Shown: positions 1 to 6,888, counted from the stretch's first letter. The stretch is DNA of 16,405 nt from Veillonella parvula (GCA_947096075.1 CAMUQE010000029.1:1-16405); one strand, 5' to 3'. The notes: a model not told the origin generated them from the letters alone. Made by a program: numbers and translations.

Positions 1-185
1 TAAAATATAAGTATGGGAATCGACATTTTTGGTGTAGAGGATATTATGTGGATACTGTAGGACGGTATGAAGGTGCAATAAAAGAGTATATACGCAATCA
101 ACTAGAAGAGGATATTGCACAAGATACACTAAATTTTAAAGAATATACCGACCCGTTTACGGGTGAGCCGGTAAAAAAGGCATAA
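1..185 (+). pseudogene. tnpA: IS200/IS605-family transposase TnpA, C-terminal part (cut by window edge)
   Basis: An open frame enters from the left edge (first complete codon at 3) and stops with TAA at 183-185, giving the last 60 residues of a TnpA of the IS200/IS605 type. The translated segment NRHFWCRGYYVDTVGR, then EYIRNQLEED and a C-terminal YTDPFTGEPVKK, matches the end of these small Y1 HUH transposases. The Tyr in the helix EYIRNQ sits where the family's catalytic tyrosine, which makes the 5'-phosphotyrosine link to single-stranded DNA, is expected. The HUH motif would lie upstream, outside the window, so it cannot be judged whether the gene is whole; 'pseudogene' here means partial. 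No TnpB/IscB-like frame follows, consistent with an IS200-type element carrying tnpA alone. Confidence 0.85.
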
Positions 186-190
186 TAAAA

Positions 191-318
191 GCCCCCGAGT
201 AGGGGGCAGCCAGTGATAAAAGAGTAGTTGTCAGATTATTCTATGCCCTCTTTAGAGGGCTACCACTAGAGAAAGACCCTTATAGGGTCAGAGCAAACCA
301 CCCGTTTTACGGGTGGTT
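191..318 (+). mobile_element. Probable right-end region of the IS200-like element: four tandem hairpins
   Basis: Four perfect hairpins follow the tnpA stop. GCCCCC/GGGGGC is at 191-207 with a 5-nt loop. GCCCTCT/AGAGGGC is at 245-260. GACCCT/AGGGTC is at 275-289 with a 3-nt loop. AACCACCCGT/ACGGGTGGTT is at 296-318 with a 3-nt loop. IS200/IS605 elements have subterminal hairpins recognised by TnpA as single-stranded DNA instead of terminal inverted repeats, so the last hairpin is the best candidate for the right-end imperfect palindrome. The exact element end cannot be fixed from one copy. The hairpins may also stop transcription entering or leaving the element. Confidence 0.6.
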
Positions 319-390
319 ATGATTTATGTCTATAGATGTTTTTAATAGATACATTAGTAGTAGCTTGAGTACGTTGAAAAAATATGTAAA

Positions 391-420
391 AGAAAAGACC
401 TATATAGATACATAGGTCTT
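391..420 (-). terminator. Rho-independent terminator of pyrF-pyrE
   Basis: A 9-bp stem AAGACCTAT (395-403) / ATAGGTCTT (412-420) with an 8-nt loop lies just after the pyrE stop on the minus strand. It is followed in that direction by a T-rich run (TTTTCTTTTA). Stem and tract fit an intrinsic terminator for the minus-strand operon. Confidence 0.8.
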
Positions 421-428
421 TAGATATT

Positions 429-1016
429 TTATTTGATATGTTTAGAACCTCGTTCTGTCATACCTATGCCGTCTTTGCAAAGAGGGCATTTTTCAGGTTT
501 ATATGTAGGAACTTCAAGGTTGAGTAATGCTTGTACTTTTTCGTGAGGTACGCCGAATTCTGCTTTGCCGCCAGACCGGTTAACAAGTAGGCCTACACCA
601 ACGATTTCACCACCAGATTGGTTAACTACGTTTACAACTTCTTGTACGGAACCACCAGTTGTTACGATGTCTTCAACAATAAGTACGCGCGTACCTGGCT
701 CAATTTTGAAACCACGGCGCAATGTCATAACGCCTTTTTCACGTTCTGTGAAGATGGCGCGTGTGCCAAGAGCCTTACCAACTTCGTGAGCTAGTAAAAT
801 GCCACCAGTCATGGGGCCAATAACAAGTTCTACATTTTGATCGCGAAAGCGTTCAGCCAAATCTTTACAAAGTGTTTCAGTATATTTAGGATGTTGCAAT
901 ACATTGAATTTTTCAACGTACATTGGGCTGTGGAGACCAGATGTCAAAAGGAAGTGACCTTCTAAAATAGCTTGAGTATCGATAAGTAATTGTTTTACTT
1001 CTTGTTCTGTCATCAT
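429..1016 (-). CDS. pyrE: Orotate phosphoribosyltransferase PyrE
   Basis: Transfers the phosphoribosyl group of PRPP to orotate to give orotidine 5'-monophosphate, the fifth step of UMP synthesis, in the cytosol. The 195-residue protein has the PRPP-binding signature VLIVEDIVTTGGS at 111-123, a phosphate-binding stretch GPMTGGILLAHEVG near 67-80 and the flexible-loop segment FTEREKG around 89-95. A CPLC pair at 177-180 near the C-terminus fits the shorter, Thermus-type PyrE branch. The start overlaps the pyrF stop in an ATGA arrangement (1016-1013), showing translational coupling. An SD-like GGAGAAGG lies inside the pyrF 3' end. A second Met follows immediately, so the start could be one codon later. 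It is transcribed with pyrF. Confidence 0.95.
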   Translation of the reverse strand: MMTEQEVKQLLIDTQAILEGHFLLTSGLHSPMYVEKFNVLQHPKYTETLCKDLAERFRDQNVELVIGPMTGGILLAHEVGKALGTRAIFTEREKGVMTLRRGFKIEPGTRVLIVEDIVTTGGSVQEVVNVVNQSGGEIVGVGLLVNRSGGKAEFGVPHEKVQALLNLEVPTYKPEKCPLCKDGIGMTERGSKHIK

Positions 1017-1732
1017 TTGGATACCTTCTCCATTTCTTCAATAATTAAACGAACCGCTTCGCGAGGGTTTTCGGCTTGTGTAATAGGGCGACCAATAACG
1101 AGGCGAGATGCGCCATCTTGTAATGCGCTAGCAGGCGTAGCAACGCGTTTTTGGTCGTCTGATGTTGCAAATGATGGGCGAATACCTGGTGTTACGATAA
1201 GAAAATCATCGCCACATGCTTCGCGAATCATTTTAGCTTCCAATGCGGAGCATACAACGCCATCCATGCCGCAGTCTTTAGCGAGTTTAGCGAGGCGAAT
1301 TACTTGGTCGGAAATAGGTAGTTGTCCACCTATAGCAGTCCAAGATTCATCGTCAAAACTCGTTAAGGCTGTGATGGCCAATAACTTTGGTCTTTCAACA
1401 CCTAGTTCTTTGCCGCTTTCACGAGCCGCCTCTACAGCGGCTTTCATCATAACAGGACCGCCTTGACCATGCATAGTAATCAAACTAGCACCGAGACGTG
1501 TTAAGGAAGATACGCCATGGGCTACCGTATTTGGAATATCGTGCAATTTCAAATCAAGAAATACTTGTTTGTTTTGCTCTTGTAAAAAGCGAACTGTTTT
1601 AGCCCCTTCGGCATAGAATAGCTCCATTCCGACCTTGTAAAAGCTAACCGAATCACCTAGGGATAATACGATTTCTTTCACTGCATCCATCGTGGATACG
1701 TCAAGGGCAACGATTAATCTGTCATCTGCCAT
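1013..1732 (-). CDS. pyrF: Orotidine 5'-phosphate decarboxylase PyrF
   Basis: Decarboxylates OMP to UMP, the last step of de novo pyrimidine synthesis. The 239-residue length is normal for the bacterial type-1 enzyme. The catalytic DxKxxD motif is seen as D60-L-K62-L-H-D65 in FLDLKLHDIPNT. The phosphate-binding segment TPGIRP is at 181-186 and the VIGRPIT loop at 212-218. The ATG start at 1732 has a good SD (GGAGG, 1740-1744, 7 nt away). It is the first gene of a two-gene unit with pyrE. No other pyr gene is next to it, so the rest of the pathway must lie elsewhere. No PyrR-type attenuator is visible in the upstream 185 bp. Confidence 0.96.
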   Translation of the reverse strand: MADDRLIVALDVSTMDAVKEIVLSLGDSVSFYKVGMELFYAEGAKTVRFLQEQNKQVFLDLKLHDIPNTVAHGVSSLTRLGASLITMHGQGGPVMMKAAVEAARESGKELGVERPKLLAITALTSFDDESWTAIGGQLPISDQVIRLAKLAKDCGMDGVVCSALEAKMIREACGDDFLIVTPGIRPSFATSDDQKRVATPASALQDGASRLVIGRPITQAENPREAVRLIIEEMEKVSK

Positions 1733-1764
1733 GTTGCAACCTCCATACTACATATATCTAAATA

Positions 1765-1793
1765 ATTTTTACATACTGAGGGCGTTCTGTCAA
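1765..1793 (-). promoter_or_regulatory. Candidate promoter of pyrF-pyrE
   Basis: A perfect -35 TTGACA lies on the minus strand at 1793-1788. At 17 bp spacing the -10 position reads AAAAAT (1770-1765), which is weak; AATTAT a few bases further is an alternative at longer spacing. The -35 is partly covered by the small inverted repeat CAATT/AATTG (1791-1802), which could be an operator. Confidence 0.45.
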
Positions 1794-1857
1794 TTAAAAT
1801 TGGTGAGCGTGTAATGATTATTGGTCACCTTTGTACAGTAGATTATGGTCTGTTTCG

Positions 1858-1866
1858 TGCTATAAT
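1858..1866 (+). promoter_or_regulatory. Extended -10 promoter for the exonuclease-deoC cluster
   Basis: TGC followed by a perfect TATAAT (1861-1866) gives an extended -10 element about 50 bp before the exonuclease start. No good -35 lies at 16-18 bp, as expected for an extended -10 promoter. TTGTAC at 1831-1836 is too far away (24 bp). Confidence 0.6.
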
Positions 1867-1917
1867 AAATAGAGAAAATGAATATAATTCTTATATATAG
1901 ATTTTGAAAGGAGTCCT

Positions 1918-2547
1918 ATGTTAGATTTTGTTGCATTAGACTTTGAAACAGCTAATAAATTTAAAAATAGTGCGTGCTCCTTGGCGGTTATTACCGTAAA
2001 GGATGGACAGATTGCAAAGAAAGCTTATAGTCTTATTAAACCCCCGTTTATGAGTTTTGATGATGAATGCATTGAAATCCATGGCATTCAGCCAAAAGAT
2101 GTTCTACATGAAAAGACTTTTGATCAGTTGTGGGATGCTATTTACGAAAATCATTTAAAAGGAAATATCATGGTAGCTCATAATGCGAAATTCGATATGA
2201 ACGTATTGCGTGCTACTCTAGATTACTATAAAATTCCTTGGCCAGAACTAGATTATGCATGTACAGTTAAACTTTCACGTGCGGTATGGCCCGATTTAGT
2301 TAACCATAAGTTAAATACCATGGCCGCATACATGGGGGTTGAATTTAAGCATCACTATGCGCTCGATGATGCGGAGACTTGTGCAAAGGTTGTATTAGAA
2401 GCTGCTAAGTTAAAAGGCGTTAATAGCTTACCAGATTTATTAAAGATTACAGGTGTACCGTTAGAACCATTCATTGATGATAAAAATCGCTCTGCTCAAG
2501 ATGCATTACATAAAGAGCCAGAACCAGAGCAAATGTCGTTCTTTTAG
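1918..2547 (+). CDS. DEDDh 3'-5' exonuclease (DnaQ/epsilon-like)
   Basis: Predicted to remove nucleotides from 3' ends of DNA or RNA using two metal ions. All three Exo motifs are visible in 209 residues: ExoI D8-F-E10 (VALDFETAN), ExoII HNAKFD ending at D93, and ExoIII HxAxxD with H146 and D151 (HYALDDAE). This makes it the DEDDh subclass, like the proofreading epsilon subunit and stand-alone exonucleases such as ExoX. There is no polymerase or helicase fusion. The protein ends in EQMSFF; QMSFF resembles the sliding-clamp-binding pentapeptide QL(S/D)LF. The SD AAAGGAG (1907-1913) precedes the ATG. deoC begins 14 bp after the stop, so they are probably cotranscribed. The physiological substrate is unknown. 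Confidence 0.88.
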   Translation: MLDFVALDFETANKFKNSACSLAVITVKDGQIAKKAYSLIKPPFMSFDDECIEIHGIQPKDVLHEKTFDQLWDAIYENHLKGNIMVAHNAKFDMNVLRATLDYYKIPWPELDYACTVKLSRAVWPDLVNHKLNTMAAYMGVEFKHHYALDDAETCAKVVLEAAKLKGVNSLPDLLKITGVPLEPFIDDKNRSAQDALHKEPEPEQMSFF

Positions 2548-2561
2548 TAAGGAGAGGTACT

Positions 2562-3224
2562 ATGTTGGGTAAAGAATTATTAGCTTATGTAGATCATACA
2601 TTATTGCGTCCTACAGCTACATGGGATGATATAAAAGAAGTCTGTGAGGCTGGTTTAAGGTATAAAACTGCATCTGTTTGTATTCCTCCAGACTTTGTAG
2701 CATCCGCCCATGAAGCATATCCAGAACTTAACATATGTACCGTTATCGGCTTTCCTTTAGGATATGAAACAACAGAGGTAAAGGTAGCCGAAACGAAACA
2801 GGCTATTGAAGAGGGCGCTTCTGAAATAGATATGGTTATTAATCTTGGAGATGTAAAGCAAGGTGATTTTGAAGCAGTAACTAGCGAAATTGAGGCGCTT
2901 AAGAAAGCTTGTGGTGATAAGATTTTAAAAGTTATTATCGAAACTTGTTATCTTACAGATTCTGAAAAGGTAGCGCTTTGCAAATGTATTACAAATGGTG
3001 GTGCAGACTATATTAAAACATCTACTGGATTTGGTAGCGGCGGTGCAAGCCTTGAAGATATTAGACTCTTTAAAAAGCATATTGGTTCTAATGTACAGAT
3101 TAAGGCCGCAGGTGGTATTCGCTCTATTACGGATATGAAAGCCTATATTACAGAAGGTTGTAGTCGAATTGGAGCCAGTGCAGCTGTAGAGTTGCTAAAG
3201 AATCACTTGAACGAAGAAGTATAA
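2562..3224 (+). CDS. deoC: Deoxyribose-phosphate aldolase DeoC
   Basis: Cleaves 2-deoxy-D-ribose 5-phosphate into glyceraldehyde 3-phosphate and acetaldehyde in the cytosol, letting deoxynucleosides serve as carbon and energy source. The 220-residue class I aldolase shows the Schiff-base lysine K152 in IKTSTGF, the second conserved lysine K181 in KAAGGIR and the acid residue D90 in EIDMVIN, matching the E. coli K167/K201/D102 set by motif. A strong SD (AAGGAGAGG, 2549-2557) precedes the ATG. It follows the exonuclease by 14 bp and precedes pdp by about 50 bp containing a hairpin. The context is pyrimidine nucleoside salvage. The phosphopentomutase needed to supply deoxyribose-5-phosphate is not in this window. 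Confidence 0.96.
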   Translation: MLGKELLAYVDHTLLRPTATWDDIKEVCEAGLRYKTASVCIPPDFVASAHEAYPELNICTVIGFPLGYETTEVKVAETKQAIEEGASEIDMVINLGDVKQGDFEAVTSEIEALKKACGDKILKVIIETCYLTDSEKVALCKCITNGGADYIKTSTGFGSGGASLEDIRLFKKHIGSNVQIKAAGGIRSITDMKAYITEGCSRIGASAAVELLKNHLNEEV

Positions 3225-3228
3225 TAAA

Positions 3229-3257
3229 AAACCACCTAGGCTATGCTTAGGTGGTTT
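3229..3257 (+). terminator. Intercistronic hairpin between deoC and pdp (attenuator or partial terminator)
   Basis: A 10-bp stem AAACCACCTA (3229-3238) / TAGGTGGTTT (3248-3257) with a 9-nt loop begins 5 nt after the deoC stop. The following tract is short and interrupted (TTTCTTAG), so termination is probably incomplete. It may tune pdp-cdd expression relative to deoC or protect the upstream mRNA. Confidence 0.6.
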
Positions 3258-3277
3258 CTTAGAATGGCGGTGTAACT

Positions 3278-4579
3278 ATGCGTATGTATGATATTATTCT
3301 GAAGAAAAGAGCGAACTTGCCGTTATCAGATAAGGAAATCCGCTTTGTCATAGATGGCTATGTAAAGGGGGAAATCCCTGATTATCAAGTGAGTGCGCTT
3401 TTGATGACCATAGTTTTTAATGGTATGAACGCTCGCGAACTAGGAACCTTGACCTTGGCTATGGCTCAATCAGGTAATATGGTAGATTTGTCCAATATTG
3501 ATGGGATTACCGTAGATAAACATAGTACAGGTGGTGTAGGGGATAAGACAACACTTATTATTGCGCCTCTCGTAGCCGCTTGTGGCGGTAAGGTGGCTAA
3601 GATGTCTGGACGTGGACTTGGTCATACAGGTGGCACTATTGATAAGATGGAATCTATTCCAAATTTAAAGGTATCTTTAGAGCAAGATGCTTTTATCGAT
3701 CAAGTTAATAAAATCGGTCTTGCTGTTATAGGTCAGTCGGAAGGGCTTGCACCTGCTGATAAAAAGCTATATGCTTTGCGCGATGTGACGGGAACTGTTG
3801 ATAGCATCCCTCTTATTGCATCCTCTGTTATGAGCAAAAAACTGGCTTCTGGTGCACAAGCAATTTTGTTAGATGTAAAGGTTGGTAGTGGCGCCTTTAT
3901 GAAAAACATAGAGGATGCTCGTGAATTGGCTAAAGCAATGGTCGATATTGGAAAGGAAAATGGCCGTTCAGTTAAGGCTATTTTGACGGATATGGACCGA
4001 CCGCTAGGACATGCTATTGGAAATGCTTTGGAGATTCGAGAGGTTATTAATACGTTGAAAGGTCATGGCCCAGAGGATTTAACGCATGAATGTATTATCA
4101 TGGCAGCTCATATGCTCGTATTGAGCCGTATGTGTGATTATGAAACTGCTCTTAATCGTGTGCAACAAGCACTAGATTCTGGAGCAGCCCTAGAACGATT
4201 ACGTTTAATGATTGAAGCCCAAGGTGGAGACAGCAGAGTTATCGATGATGACCGTGTATTAACAATAGGTAAGTTGACCTATGATATAACATCGCCTCAA
4301 GATGGTTATATTACCCATATGAATACAGAACGATGTGGCATTGCATCCGTTATGCTAGGGGCAGGTCGCACGGTTAAAGATGGTCCTATCGATTATAGTG
4401 CAGGTATTGTAATGCACAAAAAAACTGGGGACGCTGTTAGCATGGGTGAAAGGATAGCCACACTATATGCTTCTGATGAAAGCTTATTTACTAATGCGGC
4501 TCAGACCTATTTGGCGGCTATTACTATTGGTGATACTGCATCTAAAGTAATGGATACTATACTTGATATTGTAGAGTGA
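3278..4579 (+). CDS. pdp: Pyrimidine-nucleoside phosphorylase
   Basis: Phosphorolyses uridine, thymidine and deoxyuridine to the free base and (deoxy)ribose 1-phosphate; a dimeric cytosolic enzyme of nucleoside phosphorylase family II. The 433 residues include the phosphate-binding KHSTGGVGD (81-89), the family signature SGRGLGHTGGTIDKMES (110-126) and the substrate residues R168, S183 and K187 (ALRDV and ASSVMSKK). K108 before the signature is, as I recall, typical of broad-specificity PyNP, where E. coli thymidine phosphorylase has Met; this favours pdp over deoA. The start MRMYDI matches the family N-terminus; the SD is a weak GGCGG (3266-3270, 7 nt away). cdd follows 10 bp after the stop, so the two are surely cotranscribed. 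Confidence 0.93.
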   Translation: MRMYDIILKKRANLPLSDKEIRFVIDGYVKGEIPDYQVSALLMTIVFNGMNARELGTLTLAMAQSGNMVDLSNIDGITVDKHSTGGVGDKTTLIIAPLVAACGGKVAKMSGRGLGHTGGTIDKMESIPNLKVSLEQDAFIDQVNKIGLAVIGQSEGLAPADKKLYALRDVTGTVDSIPLIASSVMSKKLASGAQAILLDVKVGSGAFMKNIEDARELAKAMVDIGKENGRSVKAILTDMDRPLGHAIGNALEIREVINTLKGHGPEDLTHECIIMAAHMLVLSRMCDYETALNRVQQALDSGAALERLRLMIEAQGGDSRVIDDDRVLTIGKLTYDITSPQDGYITHMNTERCGIASVMLGAGRTVKDGPIDYSAGIVMHKKTGDAVSMGERIATLYASDESLFTNAAQTYLAAITIGDTASKVMDTILDIVE

Positions 4580-4589
4580 GGAGTGCAAT

Positions 4590-4985
4590 ATGAAAGAAAC
4601 GTATATTCAAAAGCTCATCAATCGTGCTGTTGTGGCTCGCGATAAAACCTATAGTCCTTATTCACATTTTGGCGTGGGCGCAGCCCTTCTTTGCGAGGAT
4701 GGGAGCATCTATGAGGGGTGTAATATAGAGAATGCTTCTTATGGATTAACTAATTGTGCGGAGCGAACTGCTATATTTAAGGCCGTATCAGAAGGGCAAA
4801 CAAAATTTAAAGCCCTTGCTGTAGTTGCTGATACAGAAGGACCCTGTGCCCCATGTGGTGCTTGCCGTCAGGTGATTTCTGAATTTGGAATACCTCGTAT
4901 TATAATGGCGAATTTAAGAGGGGACTATACAGTTGTTGATTTAGAAGGCCTATTACCTTTTAGATTTAGGGCCGATAACATGTAA
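4590..4985 (+). CDS. cdd: Cytidine deaminase
   Basis: Hydrolytically deaminates cytidine and deoxycytidine to uridine and deoxyuridine, supplying substrate to the phosphorylase encoded just upstream. At 131 residues it is the short, homotetrameric type with three zinc cysteines: C56 in NCAERTA, and C86 and C89 in PCAPCGACRQ. The proton shuttle E58 lies in the same CAE motif. The nucleoside-binding NIENASYG segment (45-52) and N-terminal SPYSHFGVGAAL are typical. The SD GAGGAG overlaps the pdp stop codon, suggesting translational coupling. It is the last gene of the salvage unit, followed directly by a strong terminator. Confidence 0.96.
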   Translation: MKETYIQKLINRAVVARDKTYSPYSHFGVGAALLCEDGSIYEGCNIENASYGLTNCAERTAIFKAVSEGQTKFKALAVVADTEGPCAPCGACRQVISEFGIPRIIMANLRGDYTVVDLEGLLPFRFRADNM

Positions 4986-5016
4986 AAAAGAGACCACCTA
5001 TGTGTGGTCTCTTTTT
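4985..5016. terminator. Bidirectional terminator between cdd and metQ
   Basis: A perfect 13-bp stem AAAAAGAGACCAC (4985-4997) / GTGGTCTCTTTTT (5004-5016) with a 6-nt loop separates the convergent cdd and metQ genes. It has a T run on the plus strand and the matching A run on the other side, so it can work in both directions. Only 39 bp separate the two stop codons. Confidence 0.92.
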
Positions 5017-5024
5017 AGTATACC

Positions 5025-5843
5025 TTAAAATGCAGGAATAATAGCACCTTGGTATTTTTCTTGGATGAATTTGATAATTTCAGGGCTATGAAGTGCAGCC
5101 ATCAATTTTTTGATGCGAGGATCATTTTCATTACCTTTAAGTACAGTTACGACATTAACGTAAGGGGAATCGTTAGTTTCAATCGCCAATGCATCTTTGC
5201 CAGGGTTAAGATCTGCGTTTAATGCAAAGTTAGTGTTGATAGCTGCTAAGGCTACATCGTCAAGGGAACGAGGCACTTGTGCTGCTTCTAATTCTACGAA
5301 TTGATATTCGTTAGGGTTCGCAGTAATATCTTGTACGGTAGATAAGATGTTTGTAGAGTCTTTTAATGTAATTAGACCTTGCTTTTGTAACAACAATAAT
5401 GCACGACCACCGTTTGTAGGGTCATTAGGAATAGCGATTTTAGCGCCTTTTGGAAGATCTTTCAAATCTTTGATTTTACGGGAGTATAAACCCATTGGCT
5501 CAAGGTGAACACCACCAGCAGATACTAAGTCAAGTTTGTGAGCTTTTGCGAATTCCTCCATGTAAGGTACGTGTTGGAAGAAGTTGGCATCAATTTCTTT
5601 GTCCCCTAAAGCCAAGTTAGGTGTGTTGTAATCAGTGAATTCTGTGATTTTTAATTCGATACCATCTTTTGCTAAAATCGGTTTAACTTGTTCCAAAATT
5701 TCTGCGTGAGGTACTGCTGTTGCCCCAATTTTTAATACTTGTTTACCATCGCTAGCAGCTTGTTTGTTGTCGTTACCGCAGCCTGCGATTAATAAAGCGC
5801 CGCCAAGGATTACAGTAGCTGCTAATGCTAAAAATTTTCTCAT
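5025..5843 (-). CDS. metQ: MetQ/NlpA-family methionine-binding lipoprotein
   Basis: Predicted substrate-binding lipoprotein of a MetNIQ-type ABC importer for D/L-methionine or a related amino acid, anchored in the membrane by a lipidated cysteine. The N-terminus MRKFLAL is followed by a hydrophobic stretch and lipobox LIAGC, with the lipidated residue at C22. The NlpA/MetQ signatures ANFFQHVPYMEEF (86-98) and IPNDPTNGGRALLLLQ (from 138) are clear; 272 residues is normal. The frame could open nine bases earlier at a GTG, but the SD AAGGAG (5854-5859) almost touches that codon and is 10 nt from the ATG at 5843, so the ATG is chosen. No metN or metI is adjacent, so partner subunits must be encoded elsewhere. 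It has its own promoter and shares a terminator with cdd. Confidence 0.92.
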   Translation of the reverse strand: MRKFLALAATVILGGALLIAGCGNDNKQAASDGKQVLKIGATAVPHAEILEQVKPILAKDGIELKITEFTDYNTPNLALGDKEIDANFFQHVPYMEEFAKAHKLDLVSAGGVHLEPMGLYSRKIKDLKDLPKGAKIAIPNDPTNGGRALLLLQKQGLITLKDSTNILSTVQDITANPNEYQFVELEAAQVPRSLDDVALAAINTNFALNADLNPGKDALAIETNDSPYVNVVTVLKGNENDPRIKKLMAALHSPEIIKFIQEKYQGAIIPAF

Positions 5844-5888
5844 TAGACACACTCCTTATACAATAATTACATATAAAATATTAAATCT

Positions 5889-5917
5889 ATAGTACTAAAT
5901 AATTTCCTATCTATCAA
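5889..5917 (-). promoter_or_regulatory. Promoter of metQ
   Basis: On the minus strand, -35 TTGATA (5917-5912) and -10 TACTAT (5894-5889) are separated by exactly 17 bp, leaving a leader of about 40 nt before the metQ ATG. That is too short for an S-box or T-box leader. The large palindrome at 5926-5970 ends 9 bp upstream of the -35. Confidence 0.65.
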
Positions 5918-5925
5918 GAAGGAAT

Positions 5926-5970
5926 TATTATAGGTTCTCCATAACTAAAAACTATGGAGAACCTATAATA
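5926..5970. repeat. Perfect 18-bp inverted repeat between menA and metQ
   Basis: The left arm at 5926-5943 pairs perfectly with 5953-5970 around a 9-nt loop (ACTAAAAAC); the arm core is AGGTTCTCCATA. It follows the menA stop (16 bp away) on the minus strand, so it may terminate menA transcription, but neither side has a proper T run. It abuts the metQ promoter, so it could instead be a regulator site or a remnant of a small mobile repeat. Confidence 0.7.
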
Positions 5971-5985
5971 TAAGTATGTTTATTT

Positions 5986-6888
5986 TTAAAACAATTTGCC
6001 CATAATAAGTCCAATCGCCCACATTAGTTGATAAATTATGGCTGTCCCAGCGGTAGTGCCCATAGCCTTATCTAATTGGAACTCATCTGTATTGGTAGAT
6101 AATGTATGAATTGTTTTGAAAGCTAGTGGTGCCGCAAGGAATGCTAATAAGGCGAACCATGTCATATGGCCTATTATAATCCAAGCAATGATCCAAATAA
6201 AATTGAAAATATATGAGATACTCATTAAGCTGAGCGCTCTTTCACGACCAAGCACGATTGGCAACGTGTGACGTCCATGGCTTTCATCATTTCTAATATC
6301 TCGGATATTATTCGTCAACATGATGGAACCAACTAACAATGTAGATGGAATTGCAGGAATTAACAGAGCTAAGGATAATTCTCGTGTCCAAGCATAGCCT
6401 GTAATGAGTACGATGGCAAAACCCATAGCGATACCAGAGGAAATTTCTCCAAAAGGTGTTCGAGAAATTGGTTTTGGACCGCCAGAGTAAAGGAAACTAA
6501 TTAGAATACATAAGAAGCCTATAGGGATGTAATACCAAGTTATAGTAGCAGATAAATAAAGACCAATGATAATAGGTACAAACATGAGTACTTTAATCAT
6601 CGTTATAATGAGTTCTGGTGTTATAGCGCCACGCGTGATAGAACCAGCATTACCTATCTTTTGACCAACATCGAGACCAGATTTAAAGTCTTTATATTCA
6701 TTCCATAAATTTGCTACAATTTGGGCGGTTACAACAGCTAAAAATATAAGTATCGTATGAAATATAGCTAGTCCTGTGCCCTGAACGGCACCAAATGCAT
6801 AATAACTAAAGGCGGCACCTAAAATAGTAGGCCCTAATGCGGCAGCTAATGTGCGAGGTCTAGTAAGGGGAATTAATTCTTGTATCAT
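5986..6888 (-). CDS. menA: UbiA-family prenyltransferase, probable 1,4-dihydroxy-2-naphthoate polyprenyltransferase MenA
   Basis: An integral membrane enzyme expected to attach the polyprenyl chain to 1,4-dihydroxy-2-naphthoate, giving demethylmenaquinone. Two Asp-rich prenyl-diphosphate/Mg2+ motifs are visible: NLWNEYKDFKSGLD, and NNIRDIRNDESHGRHTLP followed by IVLG, the latter typical of MenA rather than UbiA. About eight or nine hydrophobic segments are present. The frame is open to an ATG at 6933 (315 residues), but no SD precedes that codon. The ATG at 6888 (300 residues, starting MIQELIPLTRPRTL as in other MenA proteins) has AAAGGAGT upstream, with a small hairpin occupying the spacer. 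I prefer 6888 but the start is not certain. No other men genes are nearby. Confidence 0.85.
   Translation of the reverse strand: MIQELIPLTRPRTLAAALGPTILGAAFSYYAFGAVQGTGLAIFHTILIFLAVVTAQIVANLWNEYKDFKSGLDVGQKIGNAGSITRGAITPELIITMIKVLMFVPIIIGLYLSATITWYYIPIGFLCILISFLYSGGPKPISRTPFGEISSGIAMGFAIVLITGYAWTRELSLALLIPAIPSTLLVGSIMLTNNIRDIRNDESHGRHTLPIVLGRERALSLMSISYIFNFIWIIAWIIIGHMTWFALLAFLAAPLAFKTIHTLSTNTDEFQLDKAMGTTAGTAIIYQLMWAIGLIMGKLF

Noticed and set aside
191..318. Possible CRISPR-like or repeat array, because of regularly placed hairpins
   Set aside because: The four hairpins differ in sequence and spacing, with no direct repeats; an insertion-sequence end explains them better.
990..1466. Plus-strand frame of 158 codons
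   Set aside because: Antisense to pyrF, which has complete catalytic motifs; no Shine-Dalgarno and implausible composition.
1733..1917. PyrR-type attenuator upstream of pyrF
   Set aside because: No terminator/antiterminator pair or PyrR-binding loop is visible; only small inverted repeats and promoter elements.
5844..5925. S-box (SAM) or T-box riboswitch in front of metQ
   Set aside because: The predicted leader is only about 40 nt and has no conserved riboswitch core; the palindrome lies upstream of the promoter, not in the leader.
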